NCBI GenBank assembly: GCA_020632655.1
Contig: JACKFD010000022.1
Span: forward strand, 1-47,748
Length of the DNA stretch: 47,748 nt
Reading direction: 5' to 3'
From: Spirochaetaceae bacterium
Lineage (GTDB): Bacteria > Myxococcota_A > UBA9160 > UBA4427
This document shows positions 18,292 through 25,444 of the stretch, piece by piece. Each line of letters begins with the position of its first letter. The first letter of the stretch is position 1. Below the pieces are notes generated by a model. It was not told where the DNA came from. It did no database searches and saw nothing but the letters and a program-made list of their open reading frames with translations. Position numbers and translations under genes: made by a program.

Positions 18292-19602
18292 TCAGTCGCC
18301 GCGCACCCAGGCCTCGATCTCGTCGATCTGCTTCGGGATCTCGCGCGTCAGGTTCTCGATGCCGTCGGGGGTGACCACGACGTCGTCCTCGATCCGGATG
18401 CCGATGCCCTTGAAGGCCTCGGGCGCATTCGGATCGTCGGGCGAGACGTAGAGCCCCGGCTCGATGGTATAGACCATCCCGGGCGCCAGGGGGCGGGGCG
18501 CCGGCTTGCCTTCGCCGTTGCGGGCGACGTAGGCGCCGACGTCGTGGACGTCGAGACCGAGCCAATGGCTGGTGCCGTGCATGTAGTAGGGTCGATAGGC
18601 CTCGCTCTCGATCAGCCCGTCGATCTCGCCTTCGAGCAGCCCGAGCGAGACCATCCCTTCGCAGAGCCGGCGCAGCGCCGCCTGATGCACCTCGGGCAAC
18701 GTCGTGCCGGGCCGAGACGCGTCGAGCGCGGCCTGCTGCGCCGCGAGCACGACCTCGTAGGCGTCGCGCGCGGCGGGCTCGAAGCGACCGCCGACGGGGT
18801 AGGTGCGCGTCACGTCCGAGGCGTAGCCGTCGTACTCGACGCCGGCGTCGATCAGGACGAGCTGGCCGGGGGCGAGCTGCTGGTCGTTGCGGATGTAGTG
18901 GAGGATCGTCGCGTTGCGACCGGAGCCGACGATCGAGCCGTAGGCCGGTCCGGCGCCGCCACGGGCGCGGAAGACGTGGCCGAGGGCGGCCTCGAGCTCG
19001 TACTCCCAGCGGCCCGGCATGGCCAGGCGCGCCGCTGCGTGGTGCGCCTCGCAGCTGATCGCCGCAGCCTGTCGCATGAGGGCGAGCTCGTCTTCCGACT
19101 TGAAGAGCCGCATCTCGTGCACGAGCAGCTGCGGATCGACGAGCTCGTTCGCGGGCAGCACGCCGCCGCGTGACTGACGTCGGATCTCCTGCTGGAGCGA
19201 AACGAGCCGCCGGTCGATCTCCCCGTCCCGGCCGAGCGTGTGGTAGATCCGGCTCGCGCCGCGCAGCAGCTCCGGCAGCTTGCCGAGCAGCTCGGCGCGC
19301 GGATGCGCCGCATCGGCGCCGTAGTCCGCGACGGCGCCTTCGACGCCCGGCCGGTAGCCCGTCCAGGTCTCGGCTGCGCGATCCCGCGGCTGCACGAAGA
19401 GCGTGAAGCGGGGCCCCTCGCGCGTGGACAGGACGGCGACGGCGTCGGGGTGGTCGAAGCCGGTCAGGTACCAGAAATCGCTGTCCTGCCGGAAGGGGTA
19501 TTCCGTGTCCGCCGAGCGCACGGCAAGGCGCGCGCCCACGAAGATCGCGACGGCGTCGGGCCCCATCTTTTCGAGCAGTCGCTCACGCCGTTCGGCGAAC
19601 AC
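18292..19602 (-). CDS. pepP: Xaa-Pro aminopeptidase (aminopeptidase P)
   Basis: 436 residues when started at GTG 19602, close to E. coli PepP (440), with the N-terminus aligning from FAERRERLLEKM. Releases N-terminal residues preceding proline. The pita-bread metal ligands are all present: Asp252 and Asp263 (IDAGVEYDGYASDVTRTYP), His346 (MHGTSHWLGLDVHD), Glu381 (YTIEPGLYV) and Glu405 (GIRIEDDVVVT), giving a dimanganese centre. The reading frame stays open upstream to 19941, but that extension is low-complexity and crosses a -10-like TAGACT only seven bases before the GTG, so I reject it. No Shine-Dalgarno sequence is visible, consistent with a leaderless transcript. Confidence 0.9.
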   Translation of the reverse strand: MFAERRERLLEKMGPDAVAIFVGARLAVRSADTEYPFRQDSDFWYLTGFDHPDAVAVLSTREGPRFTLFVQPRDRAAETWTGYRPGVEGAVADYGADAAHPRAELLGKLPELLRGASRIYHTLGRDGEIDRRLVSLQQEIRRQSRGGVLPANELVDPQLLVHEMRLFKSEDELALMRQAAAISCEAHHAAARLAMPGRWEYELEAALGHVFRARGGAGPAYGSIVGSGRNATILHYIRNDQQLAPGQLVLIDAGVEYDGYASDVTRTYPVGGRFEPAARDAYEVVLAAQQAALDASRPGTTLPEVHQAALRRLCEGMVSLGLLEGEIDGLIESEAYRPYYMHGTSHWLGLDVHDVGAYVARNGEGKPAPRPLAPGMVYTIEPGLYVSPDDPNAPEAFKGIGIRIEDDVVVTPDGIENLTREIPKQIDEIEAWVRGD

Positions 19603-19609
19603 GCGCGGC

Positions 19610-19615
19610 AGTCTA
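19610..19615 (-). promoter_or_regulatory. Candidate -10 of a leaderless pepP-acs-gdhA transcript
   Basis: TAGACT on the minus strand, followed by seven bases and then the pepP GTG at 19602. The geometry is the same as at ppc, the GNAT gene and the aminotransferase gene. No clear -35 is visible. Confidence 0.35.
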
Positions 19616-19974
19616 TCCCATCGTCGCGCCGTAGCCGCCGCCGCCCGCCCGGCGCGTGGGAAGGCGTCGGCCGGCTGCCCGCCGGCACGCGCGAGGGGTC
19701 GACCTCGCGAGCGACCCGCCAACTCATGCGGCAGACAACTCACGCGGCGCTTGAGGCCAAGCGCCCGGCATCGCAAGGGAAATCCCAGCGCCCGCCCGGC
19801 CGGGGCGCCCGCGCCACCGACCGATGCCACCGGATGCGGCACCTCCTCCAGTCCGACGCCGGATCGGGAGCCGGTTCCGAAACCGCCGCGATTCCAGCCG
19901 CTTGGAGGGATTCCGCTGTCGTGCTCGTGCTTGGCACGCATCCTGCTCTAGGGGTGGGTCAGAACGATCTGGAA

Positions 19975-20027
19975 ACTGGCCGGCCCGAGCGGTTTTAACA
20001 CGGGCGCGTTCGCTCGGGCCGGCCAGT
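19975..20027. repeat. Perfect inverted repeat, 17-bp arms
   Basis: Left arm ACTGGCCGGCCCGAGCG (19975-19991) is exactly complementary to the right arm at 20011-20027, with a 19-base loop containing GTTTTAAC. Read on the minus strand the stem is followed by TTTCC, a weak U-tract, so it might terminate minus-strand transcription coming from the RNase D-like gene. Confidence 0.7.
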
Positions 20028-20110
20028 ACTCCCAGGGATGGGTCCTCTCGAGGCGCTTTCCCCCAGACGGCTCCCCACCCGGACTCCTTCCCGGGCATCC
20101 AGATCGGGCC

Positions 20111-20146
20111 CTCCGGATCGACCGGCCAGTGAGCCGGTGACCGGAG
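20111..20146. repeat. Two-part hairpin
   Basis: Outer arms CTCCGG (20111-20116) and CCGGAG (20141-20146) enclose inner arms ACCGGC (20121-20126) and GCCGGT (20133-20138) with a six-base loop, giving a 12-bp interrupted stem. Confidence 0.5.
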
Positions 20147-20242
20147 GACCTACGGAATTCCGTGGGGCTCGTCGCATCGTCCCCTTCCGGCCGACCTCGA
20201 ACGCGCGGCCCTCCCCAGACCCGCCCCGGGTCCGGCCCGGAA

Positions 20243-20317
20243 GAAAGCGGAACCAGGAGCCATCCCCTCCTGCACGAACGCCCTCTCCACCCAGGTCGGA
20301 GAGGGCGTTCCGCTTTC
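20243..20317. other. Three-way-junction nucleic-acid structure (candidate structured RNA)
   Basis: 75 bases fold into three perfect stems. The outer stem is GAAAGCGGAA (20243-20252) with TTCCGCTTTC (20308-20317). Hairpin A is CAGGAG (20254-20259) with CTCCTG (20267-20272). Hairpin B is CGCCCTCTCC (20279-20288) with GGAGAGGGCG (20298-20307). The loops are seven and nine bases, and the junction linkers are one, six and zero. Either strand could be transcribed. It begins 75 bases beyond the stop codon of the RNase D-like gene. No U-tract follows on either strand, so a simple intrinsic terminator is not the best reading. Confidence 0.6.
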
Positions 20318-20391
20318 GGGTCGGCGGGTCGAGCAGACGGCTCGAGCAGTCGGGGCGAGTAGTCGGGTCGGGGTGGCGGCGCGAGGTCGGC

Positions 20392-21846
20392 CTAGCGCGA
20401 GCGGCCGCTGCCCCGTGATCCGCCCTTCGAGGAGGGGCGTTCGGCGTCCGGGGCGGAGGAGGCGCCGTCGCGCGCGGAGGTCGAGCCCTCGGCGCCCGCC
20501 TTCGTGTCGGGTGCTGGGGCGTCGTCCGCGCCGGCGTTGGCCGCGCGGGCGGCCGCGGCCTTGGCACGGGCCTTCTTCTTGCGCGACGCACCGCTTCGCT
20601 TGCGACCCGAGCGACGACCGGAACGACGCGGACGCGCCGCCGCCGCCGACTCCCCTTCCTCGCTCGCGCTCGCGTCTCCGGCCGCCTCGATCTCGGCGGC
20701 GTGCCGCTCGAGCACGCCCAGCACTTCGTCGGCGAACTCGCGCACGAACCAGGCCTTCAGCTCGGGCAGGCCCTTCAGATCCTCGCTGCTCGAGGGCGCG
20801 GCCCAGGCGATCGCTTCGAGCGCGGCGTTCGGACAGAGCACGCCCGGGTCGAGCTTGAGGGCGGACGCGCGCGGTCCGCGCCAGTCCTTGAGCGCGCCCA
20901 GCCGTTTCTCGGTCCGGCGATCCATGCGGCGACGCGCGACGGCGTCGAGTCGCGGGATCGGGCCGTGCGGCTTGCGCAGTCCCTTCTTGACCGAGGCGAC
21001 GATGTCCTTGCCGAGGCGCTTCAGGATCAGGTCGGTCACGCCCTTGAGCTCGCCGAGCTCGTCGAGGTCCGTCGCCTGCGCGCGTGCGATCTCGAGCAGC
21101 GTGCCGTTGCCGAGCACCTTGAAGGGCGGCCGGTCGATCTCCTGCGCGCGCTGGTCCCGCAGCAGGAAGAGCTCGCGGAGGACGGCGAGGGAGACGGGGT
21201 CGAGTGCGCGCGCGCCCTTGATGCGCAGGTAGCCGAGCTCGTCGAATTCGCGCTCGGGCCAGCGCCTTCCGCAGAGCGCCTCGAAGTCGTCGACCGCCCA
21301 GTCGAGCCGGCCGGCCCGGCCGAGCTCCTTCTCGAGCTTCTCGGCGAGCTTGATCAGGTAGAGCACGTCCGACGCCGCGTAGCTGAGCTGCTTGTCGGTC
21401 AGCGGCCGCCGCGACCAGTCCGAGCGCTGCTCGTCCTTCGGCAGCGACACCCCGAAATGCTTCTCGATCAGCGCCGCCAGCCCGATCGACGGATAGCCGA
21501 GGAGCTGGGCCGAGATCATCGTGTCGAAGAGGTTCGCGAACTCGAAGCCGCAATCGCGCTTGAGCACGTAGATGTCGTACTCGGCGGCGTGGAAGAGCAC
21601 GCGGACCTTGGGCGACGCGAAGACCGGGGCGAGCGGGGCGAGATGTTCGGGCCCGCCGAGCTCGATCGGATCGATCAGCCAGCACGCCTTGCGGGTCGCG
21701 ACCTGCACGAGGCAGACCTTGTCGAAGTAGTGGTAGAAGCTGTCCGCCTCCGTATCGAAGGCGACCACGTCTTCGCGCAGGAGCTGCCCGGCGAGTTTCT
21801 CGAGCTCGGATTTCTGGCTGACGATCTCGAAATCAGGCAAGGCCAT
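20392..21846 (-). CDS. rnd: RNase D-like DEDDy 3'-5' exonuclease with HRDC domain
   Basis: 484 residues. DEDD-family motifs: Exo I DTEADS (Asp31, Glu33), Exo II in FHAAEYDIYVLKRDCG, with NLFDTMISAQLLGYPS following, and Exo III YAASDVLYL (the Tyr-Asp of the DEDDy subclass). An HRDC domain (about 205-290, AVLRELFLLRDQRAQEIDRPPFKVL) follows, as in RNase D, which trims 3' ends of tRNA and other stable RNAs. Unlike E. coli Rnd (375 aa) it carries a disordered basic tail (about 400-484) full of Arg/Lys/Ala/Ser, probably an RNA- or ribosome-binding extension. The start at ATG 21846 is chosen by alignment of the N-terminus; frames further upstream are low complexity. Confidence 0.88.
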   Translation of the reverse strand: MALPDFEIVSQKSELEKLAGQLLREDVVAFDTEADSFYHYFDKVCLVQVATRKACWLIDPIELGGPEHLAPLAPVFASPKVRVLFHAAEYDIYVLKRDCGFEFANLFDTMISAQLLGYPSIGLAALIEKHFGVSLPKDEQRSDWSRRPLTDKQLSYAASDVLYLIKLAEKLEKELGRAGRLDWAVDDFEALCGRRWPEREFDELGYLRIKGARALDPVSLAVLRELFLLRDQRAQEIDRPPFKVLGNGTLLEIARAQATDLDELGELKGVTDLILKRLGKDIVASVKKGLRKPHGPIPRLDAVARRRMDRRTEKRLGALKDWRGPRASALKLDPGVLCPNAALEAIAWAAPSSSEDLKGLPELKAWFVREFADEVLGVLERHAAEIEAAGDASASEEGESAAAARPRRSGRRSGRKRSGASRKKKARAKAAAARAANAGADDAPAPDTKAGAEGSTSARDGASSAPDAERPSSKGGSRGSGRSR

Positions 21847-22279
21847 CTCGCTGGACGGGCCGGATGCGATCCGGCTCCCCCCGTCCGCGCGCGACCGGGA
21901 TCGGTCGCGTGCTCGCTTCGCTTCCAGGCGAGCCACCGGCCCCACACGCCCTCGCGCGCAGCGTGCCGGTCGCACTCACCGCCGGTCGTCGCTCCGACGG
22001 CGGGCAGGATCGACCGCCCACCGGACGCCGCGCTCACGCGCTCGCCGACGGGTGGCTCTCGAGCTCCGCGCGCCGCAGCACGCCCGATCCGACAGGGGGA
22101 TTCCGGGACGTCGAGGGTGGACGCCCCGGCCGCAACGTAGCCGACCGCCAGCACGCCGGAAACCCGAGAATCGCCCGGAATCCCGCGAATTCCGGTGGAT
22201 TCCGGGCGTGCCCGGCGGCTCCGGCGCGTTCGTGCGGGCTGCTGGCGGAGGGCGGGCCGGGCGCGGTATCGACTGGCCG
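21847..22279. other. 433-bp divergent intergenic region
   Basis: Between the RNase D-like gene (minus) and the FIST gene (plus). Contains the hairpin CGCGACC-N6-GGTCGCG (21890-21909) close to the former gene and repeated CCGGAAT/ATTCCGG boxes around 22100-22206, including the inverted repeat annotated below. A weak -10-like TATCGA (22267-22272) is seven bases before the FIST ATG. No gene is seen. Confidence 0.5.
22174..22206. repeat. Inverted repeat with 9-bp arms and related boxes
   Basis: CCCGGAATC (22174-22182) and GATTCCGGG (22198-22206) are perfectly complementary across 15 bases; the loop itself contains GAATTCCGG. A further GGGATTCCGGG-like box lies at about 22097. It could be an operator for the FIST gene or simply local duplication. 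Confidence 0.4.
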
Positions 22280-23545
22280 ATGTCGCCGATCGCCGCCTGC
22301 TCGACCCGGCTCCTCGACCCCACGCGAGCCGTCTCGGAGCTCGCCGCGGGGGTCGCTGCGCGACTCGGTCCCGATGGGGCCATCGCCGGCGCGATGCTGC
22401 TCTCGAACGGCGCGGCTGGACCGGAGGCGGCGCGGGTCGCGGGGGCGCTGGCGGCGGGGCCCTGGTCGGGGGTCGAGCTGCTCGGGACGGGCTTCGAGGG
22501 ACTGATCGCCGAGGGGCGGAGCTGGCGCGACGAGCCGGCACTCGTGGCGATCGCCTGGTCGGAGGGACGAAGGTCGCCGCTGCCGATCGCCTTCGAGGAC
22601 GCGCTGCCGCCACCCGCCGAGCTGGCGGAGGAGCTCTCGGTCTCGGGGATCGATCGGCCTCCGACGCCGGGCGACCTGCTGCTGGTCTTTCCGGACGCGC
22701 TCGGCACGACGGACGCCGCGGCCTGGCTCGCGGAGCTGGCCCGGCTCCTCCACCCCATGCGCATCGCGGGTGCCGCCGCTTCGGGGCCGGGCGGCGGGCC
22801 TGCCGTCGGCTGGCATGCCGACGGGCCATTTCGGGCCGGTCTGGTCGGGCTGCTGCTGCCGGGGCCGATGGAGGCCGAGCCCTTCGCTCCGCCCTGGCTG
22901 CGCAGCGTGGGGGGGACGCGCGCGGCGAGTCCGTGGCTCGAGGTCACGGGGTGTCGGCCTCGCTGGATCGACGGGCTCGAGGAGGAGCCCGCACTGGACT
23001 GGGTACGTCGCCAGCTCGGTCTCGAGCCGGGTGATCCGGTCGAGCCTCATCTGGATCGGCTGCTGGTGCGGATCCGGCCGGGCGGCGCGCACACGGCCGG
23101 CTGTGCGGGGGACGAGGCGGCGTCCGATCGGGAGGTCCTGGGCGAGACGCCGACCTCCGGCGCCGCCGCCGCGGTCGACTACGAGGAGCGTTACGTCGTG
23201 GGGGTCGACGGGCGGCGCGGGGCGATCTCCGTGCCGGCGACGGTCCGGCGAGGGGATCGCGTGGCGCTGGCCCTGCCGGACGCGGCGCTCGCTCGGGAGG
23301 GTCTGCGTGGGGCGCTGCGGGAGAGGCCGGAGGCGGACCTGATCCTCCAGCTCGGCTGTCGCGCGCGGGACGCGGGGCTGCATGGCGACGACGACCTCGA
23401 GAGCGCGCTCGTCGCACACGCGGCCGGACCCGATGCGCCGCCGATCGTGGGCACGATCTCGCCCTGGCAGATCGGCCCGGATGGGCTGGGGCCCTGCCGC
23501 CCGCTGGTCCATGCGACCGTCCTGGCCGCGATCCGCTCGTCCTGA
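22280..23545 (+). CDS. FIST-domain signal-transduction protein (probable)
   Basis: 421 residues. FIST_N and FIST_C domains are proposed sensory modules that bind small ligands, possibly amino acids. The N-terminal half has the FIST_N-like segments AGAMLLSNG and ELLGTGFEGLIAEGR followed by a short-hydrophobic strand LVAIAW. The C-terminal part shows LILQLGCRARDAGLHGDDD and IVGTISPWQIGP, which resemble the FIST_C pattern (FsCxgRg ... GxfsxGEigP), with GEIGP replaced by WQIGP. No kinase, GGDEF or transmembrane segment is attached, so it may act through a separate partner. ATG 22280 is chosen because upstream in-frame sequence is low complexity. Family assignment is by eye. Confidence 0.68.
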   Translation: MSPIAACSTRLLDPTRAVSELAAGVAARLGPDGAIAGAMLLSNGAAGPEAARVAGALAAGPWSGVELLGTGFEGLIAEGRSWRDEPALVAIAWSEGRRSPLPIAFEDALPPPAELAEELSVSGIDRPPTPGDLLLVFPDALGTTDAAAWLAELARLLHPMRIAGAAASGPGGGPAVGWHADGPFRAGLVGLLLPGPMEAEPFAPPWLRSVGGTRAASPWLEVTGCRPRWIDGLEEEPALDWVRRQLGLEPGDPVEPHLDRLLVRIRPGGAHTAGCAGDEAASDREVLGETPTSGAAAAVDYEERYVVGVDGRRGAISVPATVRRGDRVALALPDAALAREGLRGALRERPEADLILQLGCRARDAGLHGDDDLESALVAHAAGPDAPPIVGTISPWQIGPDGLGPCRPLVHATVLAAIRSS

Positions 23546-23570
23546 CCCGGGCCCCGGTGCGCGAATCTGG

Positions 23571-23599
23571 TTCCATATTCCGGCTTCAGGGTCTATCAT
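23571..23599 (+). promoter_or_regulatory. Predicted promoter of the IclR regulator - aminotransferase unit
   Basis: TTCCAT (23571-23576), a 17-base spacer and TATCAT (23594-23599). The region is distinctly less GC-rich than its surroundings. The IclR start codon is about 100 bases further on. Confidence 0.55.
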
Positions 23600-23700
23600 G
23601 CGGACCATTCTGATCTCGGGATCCGTTCCTGACGCCTCCGGCGATTCCTCGAACGTGTTCGCAAAGCAAGGGCTCGCGCAAGACGCGGGGCGGAGGGCGG

Positions 23701-24420
23701 ATGGCGGGTGCGGCGACCGTGGAGAAGGCGCTCGACGTCCTCTTCCATCTGCACGCGGCCGGCGAGGCGCTCGGGCCGAGCGAGATCGGCCGCGCGCTCG
23801 ACCTCCCGAAGTCCAGCTGCCATCGCCTGCTCGCGGCCCTCGCCCAGCGCGAGGTCGTCGAGCGCGACGCCCTGGGTCGCTACCGACCCGGGGTCGCGCT
23901 GCTCGCGCTCGGCCTCGGCGCCCAGCATCGCGATCCGATCGTCCGTGCGGCGCGACCGACGCTCGAGGCCGAGGCGGCGGCCTTCGGCGAGACGGTCTTC
24001 CTCGTGGCGCGCCGAGGGGGGCGGCTGCGCGTGCTCGACAAGGTCGAGGGCATGGGCTTCCTGCGCGCCGCGCCGGGTCTCGGCGACGAGATTCCCGAAG
24101 ACGTGACCGCGGCCGGCCGGCTCCATCGCGCCTGGGAGCCCCCGCCGGCCCCGGACGATCGATCGGCGACGCTGCCCGGGCCGGCCTGGGCCGTGAACCG
24201 CGATGCGTGGATCGCCGGCCTCTCCGTGCTCGGCGTGCCGGTCTTCGAAGCGCGACCCGGCGGCCCCCCGCGCATCGCCGGCGTGTTGGCCCTCGCCGCC
24301 GCCTCCGCACGCTTCGACGCGATCGGTGAAGACGCGATCGCGACGCGACTCTGCTTCGCCGCTCGTCAGGTGAACGAGCGGCTGGGCGTCACGGGATCTC
24401 TCGGGAGCAGGACGACATGA
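23701..24420 (+). CDS. IclR-family transcriptional regulator
   Basis: 239 residues. The N-terminal winged helix-turn-helix (about residues 1-60: ATVEKALDVLFHLHAAGEAL, LGPSEIGRALDLPKSSCHRLL, YRPG wing) and a C-terminal GAF-like effector domain (about 72-239) give the standard IclR layout. The effector half is slightly short around 145-160 and Pro-rich, so ligand specificity is unclear. It overlaps the following aminotransferase gene as ATGA (24417-24420), which suggests that it controls that gene or its pathway in response to an amino- or keto-acid. A GGCGGAGGGCGG stretch precedes the ATG. Confidence 0.87.
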   Translation: MAGAATVEKALDVLFHLHAAGEALGPSEIGRALDLPKSSCHRLLAALAQREVVERDALGRYRPGVALLALGLGAQHRDPIVRAARPTLEAEAAAFGETVFLVARRGGRLRVLDKVEGMGFLRAAPGLGDEIPEDVTAAGRLHRAWEPPPAPDDRSATLPGPAWAVNRDAWIAGLSVLGVPVFEARPGGPPRIAGVLALAAASARFDAIGEDAIATRLCFAARQVNERLGVTGSLGSRTT

Positions 24421-25295
24421 GCAGCAAGGGCAGGGACGAGGCGATCGCCTGGGTGGACGGCCGGATCGGGAGGGCGTCGGAGGCGCGGGTGCCGCTGCTC
24501 GACCACGGCTTCCTCTTCGGCGACGGCGTCTTCGAGGGCATCCGCGTCACGCCGGCGGGCATCTTCCGCTTCCACGACCATCTCAAGCGTCTCGAGACCG
24601 CCGCCCGCGCGGTCGGCATCGAGGTGCCCGGCGGCTTCGCCCGCGTCGCCGACGTCGCCCGCGAGACGACCCGCGCCTGGGGCGCGCGCGACGGCTACCT
24701 GCGCCTGATCGTGAGCCGTGGCGTCGGCGCCCTCGGCATCGACCCCGCGACCTGCCCCGAGCCCGCGATCTTCTGCATCGCCGCGGGCCCCGCCGCCGCC
24801 CCCGAGGCCGGCGTCGCCCTCGTCACGTCGAGCCTGCGGCGCCCCGCGAGCGACGCCCTCGATCCGCGGGTCAAGAGCATGAACTACCTGAACAACGTGC
24901 TCGCGAAGCGCGAGGCCGGGCTGCGCGGCGCCGACGACGCGCTCGTGCTGAACGCCCGCGGCCTGATCGCCGAGGCCTCGGCGACCAACGTCTTCGCGAT
25001 CTCGGGCGATCGCCTGGAGACACCGCCGCCCTCGGACGGCGCGCTCGAAGGTCTGACCCGGCGCACGATCCTCGAGCTCGCCCCCGAGCTCGGCCTCGAG
25101 CCCCGCGAGCGGAGCCTCGGTCGCTTCGACCTCTACGCCGCGGATGCCGTCTTCCTGACCGGCTCCCGCGCCGGCGTGATCCCCGTGGCCTCCCTCGACG
25201 GCGCCCCGATCTCGCAGGCCGCCAGCGGGCAGGTCCGCGCGATGCAGCGCGCCTTCGAGAAGCGTGCGGTCGAGCTCTCGGTCTCCGTCGACTGA
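24417..25295 (+). CDS. ilvE: Branched-chain amino acid aminotransferase (class IV PLP)
   Basis: 292 residues. Transfers the amino group between glutamate and branched-chain keto acids, the last step of isoleucine, valine and leucine synthesis. The catalytic lysine is in VKSMNYLNNVLAKREA (near residue 153). VPLLDHGFLFGDGVFEGIR and LIAEASATNVF are the typical fold-type IV segments, and LEGLTRRTILELA is the phosphate-cup region. It could also act as a D-amino acid aminotransferase or 4-amino-4-deoxychorismate lyase, but KSMNYLNNVLA favours IlvE. It is translationally coupled to the IclR gene. With cimA in the same window it supports an isoleucine pathway from pyruvate. Confidence 0.88.
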   Translation: MSSKGRDEAIAWVDGRIGRASEARVPLLDHGFLFGDGVFEGIRVTPAGIFRFHDHLKRLETAARAVGIEVPGGFARVADVARETTRAWGARDGYLRLIVSRGVGALGIDPATCPEPAIFCIAAGPAAAPEAGVALVTSSLRRPASDALDPRVKSMNYLNNVLAKREAGLRGADDALVLNARGLIAEASATNVFAISGDRLETPPPSDGALEGLTRRTILELAPELGLEPRERSLGRFDLYAADAVFLTGSRAGVIPVASLDGAPISQAASGQVRAMQRAFEKRAVELSVSVD

Positions 25296-25444
25296 CACGG
25301 CCGCGCTCGCGGGCGCGCGGACGCGCCGTCCACGCGCCCGCTGCCTCTCGTGCTGCCCGCGCGGGTCGGAGGCGGGGAGGCGCTATGGTTGCGCCCGCCG
25401 CCGGCCGACCCCCGCCGCCGCGCCCAATCACGTCAGGAGTTCCC

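Larger units (their letters stand above)
19603..20391. other. 789-bp intergenic region rich in inverted repeats
   Basis: No convincing gene: frames across it have arginine/proline low complexity. It lies between the RNase D-like gene 3' end and the pepP 5' end, both on the minus strand. From left to right it holds the hairpin GGCGCTTG-N4-CAAGCGCC (19746-19765), the 17-bp-arm inverted repeat (19975-20027), a two-part hairpin (20111-20146), the palindrome ACGGAATTCCGT (20152-20163), CCGGG-N5-CCCGG (20226-20240) and a three-stem element (20243-20317). It could contain the terminator of the RNase D-like gene, an RNA gene, or both. I found no match to rnpB, tmRNA, 6S or SRP consensus sequences by eye. 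Confidence 0.6.

Noticed and set aside
18292..19941. Longer version of pepP starting at 19941
   Set aside because: The additional 113 residues are low complexity and unlike PepP, and the predicted -10 lies inside them; GTG 19602 gives the family length.
20226..20260. GTCCGG...GGAAG...AGC string resembling the SRP (4.5S) RNA apical loop
   Set aside because: The characteristic GGAA tetraloop is not closed by the right stem and the asymmetric internal loop is missing; the bases are better explained by the CCGGG hairpin and the three-stem element.
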